From the NCBI GenBank assembly GCA_964653435.1, contig CAZZFA010000003.1, positions 1-64,000 of the forward strand: a stretch of 64,000 nucleotides of DNA, read 5' to 3'. Every line of letters starts with the position of its first letter. Within the stretch, counting starts at the first letter, position 1. The notes under the pieces are model-generated. The model was not told the origin of the DNA, searched no databases, and saw nothing but the letters and a program-made list of their open reading frames with translations. This document shows, piece after piece, positions 31,006-42,958 of this stretch. The position numbers were made by a program, and so were the translations under genes. Source of the stretch: CAZMVY01 sp964653435. GTDB lineage: Bacteria > Planctomycetota > Phycisphaerae > UBA1845 > PWPN01.

Positions 31006-32649
31006 TCACTCGGTGCCGAGTGGTCGGTAGTTCACGTCCAGTGCGTCGAGCCGCTTGAGGTCCGCGCGCAGTCGATCGAGGAATCGCCCGTAGTCGCGCT
31101 GTTGTTTCGGCGACCAGACGATCTCCGCCAGCGCTGCCGCCCGCGGGAACGCCATGTACTCGACGTGCCGCGTGTCCGGCATGTACTCCGCCCACAGTTG
31201 CCCCTGTGAGCCGAGGATGTGTCTGGCCTCCTCGTCGCTCAGGACGCTCGGGATCGGTTCGTACTGATAGACCTTTTCCAGCGGCAGGTCGCCGCCGATT
31301 GCCAAAGGCTCCTTTTCGCGCGGGCCCTGGCAGTAGTCGAAGTAGGTGTGCGTCGTCGGGGCCATGACGACGTCGTGGCCCGCACGGGCCGCCGTGATCC
31401 CGCCCTGCTCGCCCCGCCAGGACATCACCACCGCGCCGGGCGCCAGGCCGCCCTCGAGGATCTCGTCCCAGCCCACCAGCCGCCGTCCGTGCTTCGTCAG
31501 GAACGTATCCATCTGGCGGATGAACCAGCTCTGCATCTCGGCCTCGTCTTTCAGGCCGAGTTCCCGGATACGCGCCTGCACGGCCGGGCTGGCCTTCCAC
31601 TGGTCCTTGATCGCCTCGTCGCCCCCGACGTGGATGTACGGGCTCGGGAACAGCTCCAGCACCTCGGTGAGCACATCCTGCAGAAAGGCGATGGTCCTGT
31701 CCGTCGGGGCGAAGATGTCGGGGCAGACGCCCCACACGGTCCACGGCCGCAACGGTTTGTCGGGGTGGCATCCGAGCTCCGGGTACGCCGCGATGGCGGC
31801 GCGGGCGTGGCCGGGCATCTCGATCTCCGGGACCACGTTGATATGCCGGTCCGCCGCGTAGCGCACGATCTCGCGGATGTCGTCCTGCGTGTAGAAGCCG
31901 CCGTGCCGCCGGCCGTCGAACTTCCACGGCTTCTCGCGAGGATGGCCGATCAGCGTTTCGTCGCGCCAGGCGCCGATCTCGGTGAGCTTCGGATACTTCC
32001 GGATCTCGATCCGCCATCCCTGGTCGTCGGTCAGGTGGAGTTGGAGGCTGTTGAGCTTGTGCAGCGCCATTACGTCGAGCAGCTTGAGCACGAACGATTT
32101 CGGCATGAAATGACGCGCCGTGTCGAGCAGCAGGCCGCGCCAGGCGAATCGCGGATAGTCCGTGATCGAGACACACGGCACGGTCCAGCGGACGCCGCCG
32201 ACGGCCGCTTTGCGGAAGATCGCCGCCGGCAGAAGCTGCCGGACCGACTGCGCGCCGTAAAACAACCCCGCCGGCGTCGCCGCACGGATGACGACCCGCT
32301 CGGGCGTCACATCGAGGCTGTATCCCTCGCTGCCGAGTTGGGCGTGAAGGTCGTCGATCTGCAGCGCGATGACATTGGCGTGCGGCGCGTTGCCTTGGGC
32401 GAGGGGCAATCGGAATCCCATTGCAGGCGCGAGGCAGTCGATCAGCTTCTGCGCCTCAATCGCCGCGGCACCGCTCGCCGCCACCGTCGTCTCCGGCGAG
32501 ATGACAAACACGCCCGGCAGCGTCCTCATCCGCACCGGCTCCGGGATGACCGACGTTCTGCCGGCAGCCGCCGTGGCCGGAGGTCCGCCGTCGGAAGCCG
32601 CGGCCACACCCAGACACATGAGAAACGACGGAAACGACGCGTGGAACAT
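31006..32649 (-). CDS. GH20 beta-N-acetylhexosaminidase, secreted
   Basis: The ATG at 32649 is chosen for its GGAG six bases upstream; an ATG at 32661 would add four residues. It has 547 residues with a signal peptide (about 1-20). A GH20 beta-sandwich domain follows (about 35-150; GYSLDVTPERVVIRAATPAGLFYG), then the TIM barrel (about 155-500) with DTARHFMP, the catalytic pair in HVGGDEA, and HLTDDQGWRIEI. The aspartate of the DE pair holds the substrate acetamido group and the glutamate is the general acid. It trims terminal GlcNAc or GalNAc from chitin-like or glycan substrates outside the cytoplasm. Confidence 0.93.
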   Translation of the reverse strand: MFHASFPSFLMCLGVAAASDGGPPATAAAGRTSVIPEPVRMRTLPGVFVISPETTVAASGAAAIEAQKLIDCLAPAMGFRLPLAQGNAPHANVIALQIDDLHAQLGSEGYSLDVTPERVVIRAATPAGLFYGAQSVRQLLPAAIFRKAAVGGVRWTVPCVSITDYPRFAWRGLLLDTARHFMPKSFVLKLLDVMALHKLNSLQLHLTDDQGWRIEIRKYPKLTEIGAWRDETLIGHPREKPWKFDGRRHGGFYTQDDIREIVRYAADRHINVVPEIEMPGHARAAIAAYPELGCHPDKPLRPWTVWGVCPDIFAPTDRTIAFLQDVLTEVLELFPSPYIHVGGDEAIKDQWKASPAVQARIRELGLKDEAEMQSWFIRQMDTFLTKHGRRLVGWDEILEGGLAPGAVVMSWRGEQGGITAARAGHDVVMAPTTHTYFDYCQGPREKEPLAIGGDLPLEKVYQYEPIPSVLSDEEARHILGSQGQLWAEYMPDTRHVEYMAFPRAAALAEIVWSPKQQRDYGRFLDRLRADLKRLDALDVNYRPLGTE

Positions 32650-32951
32650 GTCGGACTCCATACGGCACGACGCTTTCGTTCAGCCGATCGGTCGCATCCT
32701 ACCGTGAAAACGGGCCGAGGTACACGTCCGCCCGCCGGGCGGATCGTTTTGCGTCGGGGGGGGGGGCGGCCCGCGCGTTTTCCGCGTTTTCTCGTCTCTT
32801 TCGCCTCCGCGCGGTGCGGGGTTGCATCGACGGGCCCCTTTCCCGTGTTGCGGCAAGACGCGGCGCGGGGTACCTTCTTGCCTGCGGGGTGCCGGGCGGC
32901 TGGCTTTGCCATGTGAATTGACCCGCGTCGGAACACAGAGGACCGGGAACG
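32650..32951. other. Divergent spacer with an 11-base G tract
   Basis: The spacer between the GH20 gene and the M16 peptidase holds no credible gene. An uninterrupted run of eleven G lies at 32756-32766. Runs of this length are prone to slippage and could vary promoter spacing. Confidence 0.5.
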
Positions 32952-35843
32952 ATGAGGATGCAGAGACGTTGGGCCGTTTTCGTCGCAGTCATATCGCTGG
33001 CGCCCGCCGCCGGCGCGCCGGCGGCCGAGCGGCCGTTGCCGCGGGATTCTCGCATCCTGACCGGCACGCTCGACAACCGGGTGACCTGGGTGTACCGCAG
33101 GCATGACAACCCGCCGGGCAGAATGGCCGTGATGATGCATGTGCGGACAGGCTCGCTGAACGAGACCGATTCGCAGCGCGGCCTGGCGCACTTCATGGAA
33201 CACATGATGTTCAACGGCACGGAGCATTTCCCCCCGGGCAGGCTGATCCCCTGCCTGGAAAGCCTCGGGATGAAGTTCGGCGGCGACGTGAACGCCAGCA
33301 CCAGCTTCGATCGGACGGTGTTCATGCTTTTCCTGCCGAGCGCCGACCTCGATATGATCGACAAAGCGCTCATGGTGATGAGCGACTACGCATTCCGGGC
33401 GTCGCTCGACGAGAAGGAGATCGACAAGGAACGTGGCGTGATTCTGGAAGAGGCCCGTTCCCGCAAGAACGCCGAGCAGCGGATCCGCGATGCCCTCTGG
33501 CCCGAGCTGTACGCGGGCTCGCGTTTCCCGACGCGCTTGCCGATCGGCATTCCCGAGGTGATCGAGAAGGCCCCCCGCCGCGAGTTCGTGGAGTATTACC
33601 GCACGTGGTATCGCCCGGAGAACGTCACCCTCGTGCTCGTCGGGGATGCCGATCCCGAGCCGATCATTCCGCGGATCCGCAAATGGTTCGGCGACTACCG
33701 GCCGGATGTACCTCCGCGCAAGCCTCTGCGGGCCGACGTCAAGCCGTTCAGCGAATCCCGCGCCTTCGTCGTCACCGATCCGGAAATCACGACGTGCCGC
33801 GTGCAGATGCTCAACGTGCTGCCGGGCCGGCCCCCGGCGCTGACGGTCGAGCAGTGGCGCACGGAACTCGTCGAGGACCTCGCGGAGCGAATCCTCGCCC
33901 GCCGCTTCGACGACCGGGTCAAGAAGGGGCAGGCCCGCTACCGCTCCGCGAACACGAGCGTGAGCCGCCTGTTCAAGGAGGCCCTTTCCGTCAGCGGCTC
34001 GGCGACCGGCGAGCCCGCCGACTGGGCGACGATGCTCGAGGAGCTCATCCTCGAAATCTGCCGCGCCCGCGAGTACGGCTTCACCGATCGGGAGATGACT
34101 CTGGTCCGCCGGGAACTCCTGGCCGCGTGCGAGCGGGCCGTGCGGACGGAATCCACCCGCAACGCCCGCAGCGTGATCCAGGAGATCGTCAGCGCCATCG
34201 ACGAGGGCGTACCCGTGCTTTCGGCGCAGCAGGAACTTGATCTGGTGCGCGAGCTGCTGCCGACCGTCTCGACGTCCGAAGTCAGTACGGCGTTTCGAAA
34301 GCAATTCGCGCCGGGCCCGTTTGCCTACGTGGTCCTTCTGCCGCAGAAGGAGGGCGTCGCCGTGCCGTCGAAGGACGACGTACTGGCGGCCGCCCGCGCC
34401 GCTCTGGCCCGCAAGGTCGAGCCGCCGCAGGAGGACAGGACGCCCGACGACATCCTGACGGTTCTGCCGGCGCCGGGCCGGATCGTCGAGAGCACGGTGG
34501 ATGAGGCTCTCGGCATCACCAGCGCGTGGATGGAGAACGGGGCCCGCGTCCATCACCGCTTCATGGACTACAAGAAGGACTCGGTGGCGGTAAGCATCAG
34601 CTTTGCCGGCGGCGGAATCGAGGAGACGCCGGAGAATCTCGGCATCACGTCCCTGGCGGGCCTGGTGTTCAGCAACGCGGCGACGAACCGGCTCGACTCG
34701 GGAGCCGTGCGCGACCTGATGCTCGGCAGGAATATCCGCGTCAGCGGGGGGCCCGGCGGTGACGACGCCTTTGTGGTCGGCGTCAGCGGGTCGCCGAAGG
34801 ACCTTGAGGCCGGCCTGAAGCTGGCATACGCCCTCATCACGGACGGGAAGATCGAGGAAACCGCCTTCCGCAACTGGAAGTCGCTCGCCCTTCGCGAGAT
34901 CGAACGAAACCAGACCGACGTGAGTTTCAAGGCGGGCGAGGCCCTGAGCGACCTGCTCAGCGGCGGCGACCCGCGCCGCCTGCCGGTCAGCCGCGAGAAC
35001 ATCGAGGCGCTTACGATCCCCGCCGCCCAGGCGTGGCTGGCACGCCTGGGCCGCGAGGCGCCCGTGGAGGTGGCGGTCGTCGGCGACATTCGATGGGACG
35101 AGGTCAGGCCGCTGATCGAGCGTTACGTGGGTTCGTTGCCGAAACGGAGCCGCTCGGCGGAGCATCTCGACACGCTTCGCATCCTTCGTCGTCCGGCCGG
35201 GCCGCTCTCGCGCCGGGTCGAGGTGGGCACGGTGACGCCCGCCGCCGTGGCGTACACGGGCTTTGCTGGCTGCGAGGGGCGACGCACGGATGATCGACGG
35301 GCGCTGAGCATGGCCGCGAGCATCCTGACCAGCCGTCTGATCCGACGTGTCCGCGAGGATCTATCGCTCGTCTACGGTATCAGCGTCGAGAGCACGCCGT
35401 CATGGATCTACCGGGATGCCGGGCGCTTCTCGGCGGGGGCCAAGTGCAAACCGGAGAACGCCGACCGCGTCGTGGAGGAGGTTCGAAGGGCCTTCGACGA
35501 ATTCGCCGCATCGGGTCCCACGGCCGAAGAACTCGAGCGCGCGCGAAAGCAGATCCTCAACCAGCTCGACACCGGCATGAAAGAGCCCTCATACTGGCTG
35601 GATCTGCTCGAGCATCTTGATTTGCGGGGCCGCAGCCTTGAGGACGTCAAGACGGTCAAGGCGTGGTACTCCGGCGTCACGGGCAAGCAGGTGCAGGCGG
35701 CGTTTCGCGAGTATTACACGCCGGCCCGCTGCTTCACCGTTACGGCGATTCCGGTGGTCCCGCCGACCGCCCCGGCCGGGGGGCGGCCGCACACGCCGGC
35801 TACGAAGAAGGCGGAACCGGCAGGCGTGTCGGCGGCGCCCTGA
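32952..35843 (+). CDS. M16-family zinc metallopeptidase, double-length, secreted
   Basis: The protein has 963 residues with a signal peptide (about 1-24). The zinc motif HxxEH is in GLAHFMEHMMFNGTEHF (about 78-84), and the third ligand lies about 75 residues on (VILEEARSRKNAEQRI). The supporting DVNASTSFDRTVF is typical. It has four M16 half-domains: two active-type in the first half, and two inactive in the second (VSISFAGGGIEETPEN, SLVYGISVEST). This is the one-chain arrangement of pitrilysin-like and PqqL-like enzymes. It degrades peptides in the periplasm or at the surface. The C-terminal 35 residues are Pro/Ala/Lys-rich. Confidence 0.92.
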   Translation: MRMQRRWAVFVAVISLAPAAGAPAAERPLPRDSRILTGTLDNRVTWVYRRHDNPPGRMAVMMHVRTGSLNETDSQRGLAHFMEHMMFNGTEHFPPGRLIPCLESLGMKFGGDVNASTSFDRTVFMLFLPSADLDMIDKALMVMSDYAFRASLDEKEIDKERGVILEEARSRKNAEQRIRDALWPELYAGSRFPTRLPIGIPEVIEKAPRREFVEYYRTWYRPENVTLVLVGDADPEPIIPRIRKWFGDYRPDVPPRKPLRADVKPFSESRAFVVTDPEITTCRVQMLNVLPGRPPALTVEQWRTELVEDLAERILARRFDDRVKKGQARYRSANTSVSRLFKEALSVSGSATGEPADWATMLEELILEICRAREYGFTDREMTLVRRELLAACERAVRTESTRNARSVIQEIVSAIDEGVPVLSAQQELDLVRELLPTVSTSEVSTAFRKQFAPGPFAYVVLLPQKEGVAVPSKDDVLAAARAALARKVEPPQEDRTPDDILTVLPAPGRIVESTVDEALGITSAWMENGARVHHRFMDYKKDSVAVSISFAGGGIEETPENLGITSLAGLVFSNAATNRLDSGAVRDLMLGRNIRVSGGPGGDDAFVVGVSGSPKDLEAGLKLAYALITDGKIEETAFRNWKSLALREIERNQTDVSFKAGEALSDLLSGGDPRRLPVSRENIEALTIPAAQAWLARLGREAPVEVAVVGDIRWDEVRPLIERYVGSLPKRSRSAEHLDTLRILRRPAGPLSRRVEVGTVTPAAVAYTGFAGCEGRRTDDRRALSMAASILTSRLIRRVREDLSLVYGISVESTPSWIYRDAGRFSAGAKCKPENADRVVEEVRRAFDEFAASGPTAEELERARKQILNQLDTGMKEPSYWLDLLEHLDLRGRSLEDVKTVKAWYSGVTGKQVQAAFREYYTPARCFTVTAIPVVPPTAPAGGRPHTPATKKAEPAGVSAAP

Positions 35844-35998
35844 GAAGTGTTTCGCCCGGCCGTTCGCGTCGTTCTTTGCCGGCGTGCCGAGGCGCGCGAG
35901 CCGTGGCCGGGCTTTGCGGCAGGTTTCGGGGCCCGCGATTGCGTCAGAGCGGCGCGGCGCGCCGTGCCGGATGTGTGCAGGGCGCGCGGTGCGTTCGT

Positions 35999-38830
<2,832 letters not shown>

Positions 38831-38975
38831 GTCCGCCGCCTCTGCTCGTACAGGGCCCTGCAGGCCCCGGCCGGGATTCCGACAATGCGCCAAACGTATC
38901 AGTGTACCGGTCGGCAAGGCCGACGCAAGCCGCGCCGGACGGGCGAGCCGATCCGTCGCTCCGGTTCGGGCCCGT

Positions 38976-39004
38976 TTGTAACCCGCGCCCCGGACGGGTA
39001 TGAT
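38976..39004 (+). promoter_or_regulatory. Promoter of the PTS IIA gene
   Basis: TTGTAA (38976-38981) and TATGAT (38999-39004) are 17 bp apart. Transcription would start near 39011, about 20 bases before the ATG. Confidence 0.6.
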
Positions 39005-39030
39005 GCCGGCCGCTGGGAAACGATTTGCCT

Positions 39031-39486
39031 ATGAAACTCTCGGAAATCCTTGATCCTTCCTGCGTGAAGGTTCCCTTGGCGGCGAAGGCAAAAGAGGCGG
39101 CCATCGAGGAACTTGTCGATCTTCTGGCCCAGAGCGGGCGTATCGGCGATCGGGATGCGCTGCTTGCGGCCGTGTCCGCCCGGGAGCAGGTGCGCTCAAC
39201 CGGCATCGGGCGCGGGCTCGCGGTGCCCCACGGCAAGGCGGCCGGCTGCGACCGGCTGGTCATGGCGATCGGCAAGCCGGCCGAGCCCATCGACTTCGCG
39301 AGCATCGACGGCCAGCCTGTGAGCGTGATTGTGCTGCTGGCCAGCCCGCCGGAACAGAGCGGTCCGCATGTGCAGGCCCTCGCGCGGATCAGCCGTCTCA
39401 TGCTGATGGAGCCCTTCCGTCAGGCCATCCTCGCGGCGAAGACGGCGAAGGAACTCTACACGGTAATCGTCGAACACGACCGCTGA
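39031..39486 (+). CDS. PTS EIIA domain protein (PtsN/fructose type)
   Basis: The protein has 151 residues, a single PTS_EIIA_2 domain: MKLSEILDPSCVKVPL, EELVDLLAQSGRI, then STGIGRGLAVPHGKA with the phosphorylated histidine (about H68), and QSGPHVQALARISRLM. It accepts phosphate from HPr. Standing alone, without EIIB or EIIC, it is more likely a regulatory IIA of the nitrogen-PTS type than part of a sugar transporter. It is convergent with rplU. Confidence 0.9.
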   Translation: MKLSEILDPSCVKVPLAAKAKEAAIEELVDLLAQSGRIGDRDALLAAVSAREQVRSTGIGRGLAVPHGKAAGCDRLVMAIGKPAEPIDFASIDGQPVSVIVLLASPPEQSGPHVQALARISRLMLMEPFRQAILAAKTAKELYTVIVEHDR

Positions 39487-39606
39487 TTTGAATGCGGACC
39501 TGGGATCGGTCTGTACGGCGCCGCTGCGCCGCAACCCCTTCCGGTAATTCTTCGCGCGGGATACCCGCCCCGGCTCCGCGATCTGCAACCCGGAATCGAA
39601 GACGTT

Positions 39607-39921
39607 TCAGCCTACGATCTGCTTGATGGTGACTTCCAGGTGGCGCTGGCGATGGCCGCGCTTGATGTTCACCCGTTTGCGGCGGCGAAAGAGCACGCCC
39701 AGGACCTTTTCGCCCTTGACTTCCTTGCCGATCTCAGCGACGACCTTGGCCCCCTCGACGTAGGGTTGTCCGATCTTCGCGTCAGCGCCCTCACCGAGCA
39801 TCAGCACCTGGTTGAACTCCACCTGTCGCTGCCCTTCGGCGAGATCCTTGAGGTCCACGCGGATGGTGTCGCCTTCCTGCACCCGGTATTGCCGACCGCC
39901 GTCTTCAAAGATTGCGTACAC
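39607..39921 (-). CDS. rplU: Ribosomal protein L21
   Basis: The GTG at 39921 with GGAG seven bases upstream gives 104 residues, beginning with the expected YAIFEDGGRQYRVQEGD. A TTG at 39927 is an alternative. The conserved C-terminal part GVLFRRRKRVNIKRGHRQRHLEVTI is present. It binds 23S rRNA in the large subunit. Its usual partner rpmA is not seen within this window on the same strand; the next gene downstream is convergent. A strong promoter lies upstream. Confidence 0.97.
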   Translation of the reverse strand: MYAIFEDGGRQYRVQEGDTIRVDLKDLAEGQRQVEFNQVLMLGEGADAKIGQPYVEGAKVVAEIGKEVKGEKVLGVLFRRRKRVNIKRGHRQRHLEVTIKQIVG

Positions 39922-39958
39922 GTTCAAGCTCCAGCCTCGGGGTAATGCAAAGACCAGC

Positions 39959-39987
39959 ATTATGACGGCTGCGTGCCTCTCGGTCAA
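39959..39987 (-). promoter_or_regulatory. rplU promoter
   Basis: On the minus strand TTGACC (39987-39982) and CATAAT (39964-39959) are exactly 17 bp apart, giving a leader of about 30 bases. Confidence 0.7.
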
Positions 39988-40503
39988 GCCCCGCTCTGCC
40001 GGCGTCGCCGCAAGCCGATGCTTCGCTTAGGCGCCCGTTCACAAACCGCCTTACCACGAGTTAGCGCCGTCATCGCCGCGGCTGGCCGATGCTCGCCGGC
40101 ACACGGGTCTGCCATGTCCGCGGTCGTATGCTGTAACGTCTTGCAATCGCGAGGTTTAGGCTTGGTCGCTCGGGGCGATGGGCGCTGCGGAAACCGCGGA
40201 GTGTGAACACCCGCGCCCGCCCTGGCCGCGGCCGTACCACGGCGAAGGGCCGGGTGCGAGGGGAAACGGAGTTCGTGGCTCATCCCACGGTCTGCTCCGA
40301 AAGATGCGGCTCTCGCCCCGAACCCGACGCCGGTCGTCGCGAAGCGCTGCGTTGCTCCTGCCTGGGGGCACAGCCCTCACCACGGCGGGGTATCTCACAA
40401 AGGGCTGCGCTTCGTGATGCATTGGGGTTGCCGAGGCGCCGGCCGAACGGTCGTTGTCTCGCGCTGGCGCGGTGTGTCGCACAACAACCTTCCCGACGCT
40501 ACC
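39988..40503. other. Intergenic region, no gene seen
   Basis: About 500 bp lie between divergent rplU and the ABC ATPase gene. Frames are Arg/Pro-rich and not credible. No clear promoter for the ABC gene was identified. Confidence 0.45.
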
Positions 40504-41190
40504 ATGTTCGGCATGGATCAGGGCGATGCGAACATCCTGACGGCCCGCGGCATCCGCAAGAGCTTCCGGAGCGACTCGGTCGTCACGGAGGTCCTTCACG
40601 GCCTGGATCTGCAGATCCGCCGTGGCGAGTTCGTCACGGTCATGGGGCCTTCCGGTTGCGGCAAGAGCACGCTGCTGCACATCCTCGGGTTGATGATGGC
40701 TCCGACGCGGGCCGACGACCTCATCATCGACGGGACGTCGGCGCTGGGCCTGAGTGACAGTCGTCGCACGCAGGTGCGGCGCGAGAAGATCGGTTTCGTC
40801 TTCCAGCGGTTCAACCTGCTGCCGGTGCTTTCGGCGGAGCAGAACGTCCGCCTGGCCCTGCGGTTGCGGGGCATCGAGGCCGACGGTCGCATCGACTCCA
40901 TCCTCGCGGCGGTCGGCCTGGAGGATTCACGGCGGAAGAAGCCCGGCCAGCTCTCCATCGGCCAGCAGCAGCGCGTAGCCATTGCTCGCGCCCTCGTGAC
41001 GCGCCCGCCGCTGCTTCTGGCCGACGAGCCCACCGGAAACCTCGATTCCGACAATGCCACCCGCATCCTCGATCTGCTCCGCGGCTTCCGCGATCGCGAC
41101 GGGCAGACGATCCTCATGATCACGCACAACCCGCAGTGTGCCGACTGGGCCGACCGTGTCCTGCACATGAGGGACGGACGCTTTGAGTGA
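40504..41190 (+). CDS. ABC transporter ATP-binding protein (LolD-like), variant signature
   Basis: The ATG at 40504 gives 228 residues; an ATG at 40513 is equally possible. The motifs are Walker A GPSGCGKST (about 45-53), Q-loop FVFQRFNLLP, signature LSIGQQQRVAIARAL, Walker B LLLADEPTGNLDS and ITHNPQ with the switch histidine. The signature has Ile where LSGGQ has Gly, an uncommon change. No FtsX-like permease is next to it; the following gene encodes an unrelated-looking membrane protein with which it overlaps by 8 bases. Confidence 0.88.
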   Translation: MFGMDQGDANILTARGIRKSFRSDSVVTEVLHGLDLQIRRGEFVTVMGPSGCGKSTLLHILGLMMAPTRADDLIIDGTSALGLSDSRRTQVRREKIGFVFQRFNLLPVLSAEQNVRLALRLRGIEADGRIDSILAAVGLEDSRRKKPGQLSIGQQQRVAIARALVTRPPLLLADEPTGNLDSDNATRILDLLRGFRDRDGQTILMITHNPQCADWADRVLHMRDGRFE

Positions 41191-41980
41191 CACCCTTTCG
41201 ACAGGCGGCGGTGCACCGGCAATGCCCGGGTCCGACGCACGTCCGGGGACGGCCGGCGCGCCGCCGGAACAGCCGTCTTCTCCGGATATGGTCCCGGACG
41301 ACCGGATCGATCTTCGTCGCTGGTTCGATCTCTTCCTGGTCTGGATGGTCGTCCTGGCGGTCCTCGTCTATGCCGGCCGCATCTACGCCGAGGGCGGCCA
41401 TCGCGCCGGGCTTGTCGTTACAGTGCTTGCCGCCTACGCGTTTTATCTTTCGCTGTGCAATACGTTCTTCCCCGCGCCGACCACTTGGGCCGTGATGCTG
41501 GTGGCGGGCAACCAGCTTGCCCTGATCGGCTCGCCGGCGCTTCGCATCGTCGTGGTTTCGCTGCTCGGGGCAGTGGCCACGGCGATGGCCAACCTGAACG
41601 AGTATCACGTCTTCACGTTCCTGCTGCGCCACGGGCGGATCGGGCGCGTCCGCGAGACGCGCTTGTACCACTGGGCGGCCGGCTGGTTCGCCGTCTCGCC
41701 GTTCACGATCATTATGCTCTTCTCGTTCATCCCGATCCCGGTTGACGTCGTCCGCTGGCTGGCGATCGCGTCCCGATATTCGCGGTCCCGTTTCTTTGCC
41801 GCCTATGTCGTCGGGCGTTCGCTTCGATACGCGGTCTGGGCGATCTCCGCCGTGTCGCTGAATCTTTCGATGCGACAGATCGCAATCCTCCAGGGCGTGC
41901 TGATCGTCGTCGCCCTGGCGAAGGTGACGACCAGCGCCGTCCGCCGTCGTCGCGTCGCGTCGGCGTCCTCGCCGACTTGA
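41183..41980 (+). CDS. Multi-span membrane protein, possibly VTT/DedA-like
   Basis: A TTG at 41183, inside the end of the ABC gene, with GAGG upstream gives 265 residues. The N-terminal 45 residues are Pro/Gly/Ser-rich and cytoplasmic-looking. Five or six membrane helices follow (starting about 48, 73, 103, 172 and 235). The segment MLFSFIPIPVDVVRWLAIASRYSRSRFFAAYVVGRSLRY resembles the conserved loop of VTT (DedA/TVP38) proteins, which help move lipids or maintain the membrane. Coupling with the ATPase gene suggests they act together. The family assignment is tentative. Confidence 0.6.
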   Translation: MSDTLSTGGGAPAMPGSDARPGTAGAPPEQPSSPDMVPDDRIDLRRWFDLFLVWMVVLAVLVYAGRIYAEGGHRAGLVVTVLAAYAFYLSLCNTFFPAPTTWAVMLVAGNQLALIGSPALRIVVVSLLGAVATAMANLNEYHVFTFLLRHGRIGRVRETRLYHWAAGWFAVSPFTIIMLFSFIPIPVDVVRWLAIASRYSRSRFFAAYVVGRSLRYAVWAISAVSLNLSMRQIAILQGVLIVVALAKVTTSAVRRRRVASASSPT

Positions 41981-42052
41981 GCGATCGCGGGGCAGGGCGT
42001 ACCGTATGGGCGGATATCGGGTTGCGGCCAACGAGCGAAGGAGCGTTCCAGC

Positions 42053-42931
42053 ATGGTGAGAGGACTTGCATCGGTCGTCGCGGTTGTTGCAGGGGCGGCG
42101 CTTGCCGGCGAAGTCCCGGCCCGGTCGGGGGCCGGGGGTGGTGCGACGGCGGCTTCGGCGGCGGCGAGCCGTCCGACATCCGCGCCGGCCACGGCGCCCG
42201 CCGCGCCGATCGACCCGGAACTCGAGGGCATCCTCGACCGGCTCGAGAGGCGTGGCGACACGGTCAGCGATCTGTCGTGCAAAGTGCGTCAGGAGATGAA
42301 GGGATTGACGGTGGGCGAGCTGATCACCAAGGAGGGCGAACTCCGCTACCTCCGCGGCACCGAGGGGAACAATCCGCGCTTCTACATTCATTTCACGAAG
42401 ATCACGCAGGATGACTTCCCCATCAAACCCGAGTGGTATGTCTTCGACGGCCGGTGGTTCATCGAGGCCAAGGAATCGACCCGGAACGTGATCCGCCGCG
42501 AGATCGTCCGGCCCGGCGAGAAGCTCAACCTGTTCAGCGTCGAGAACAGCCCTTTTCCGCTGCCGTTCGGCCAGAAGAAGGCCGAGATCCTCCGCAACTT
42601 CGACGTGAAGCTCGTGGCCCCCGAACCGAAGGACCCGCCCGATTCCCGCCACCTGATGTGCATCCCCAAACCGGGCACGCCCAAGGAGCAGGAGTACAAG
42701 GAGATCGACTTCTACATCGATCCGAAGCTCGACCTGCCGGTCAAGATCGTCGCCTACCGCAAGACGGGCGAGAAGGTCTCGGAGATTCACACCGTCACGT
42801 TTCCCGGTCTGGACAACAAGTGCATCAACAAGGGGCTGCCCGCCAGCGACTTCGAGTACAGGGTGCCTGCCGGGTGGTCGGTCTCGGAAGAACGGCTGGA
42901 GGCGGGCGAATCGGCCGCGCCACGGCCATGA
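42053..42931 (+). CDS. LolA-like periplasmic protein
   Basis: The ATG at 42053 has AAGGAG upstream; 292 residues. A signal peptide (about 1-19) is followed by a 35-residue Ala/Ser/Pro-rich linker. The domain at about 55-280 is a beta-sheet shell of the LolA/LolB type: DLSCKVRQEMKGL, PEWYVFDGRWFIEAKES, EIDFYIDPKLDLPVKIVAYRKTG. Such proteins carry lipids or lipoproteins across the periplasm. It follows the ABC ATPase and membrane protein genes closely, so the three may form one envelope-transport unit. Confidence 0.75.
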   Translation: MVRGLASVVAVVAGAALAGEVPARSGAGGGATAASAAASRPTSAPATAPAAPIDPELEGILDRLERRGDTVSDLSCKVRQEMKGLTVGELITKEGELRYLRGTEGNNPRFYIHFTKITQDDFPIKPEWYVFDGRWFIEAKESTRNVIRREIVRPGEKLNLFSVENSPFPLPFGQKKAEILRNFDVKLVAPEPKDPPDSRHLMCIPKPGTPKEQEYKEIDFYIDPKLDLPVKIVAYRKTGEKVSEIHTVTFPGLDNKCINKGLPASDFEYRVPAGWSVSEERLEAGESAAPRP

Positions 42932-42958
42932 ACGCGGACAGCACGGGAGGAAACGAGC

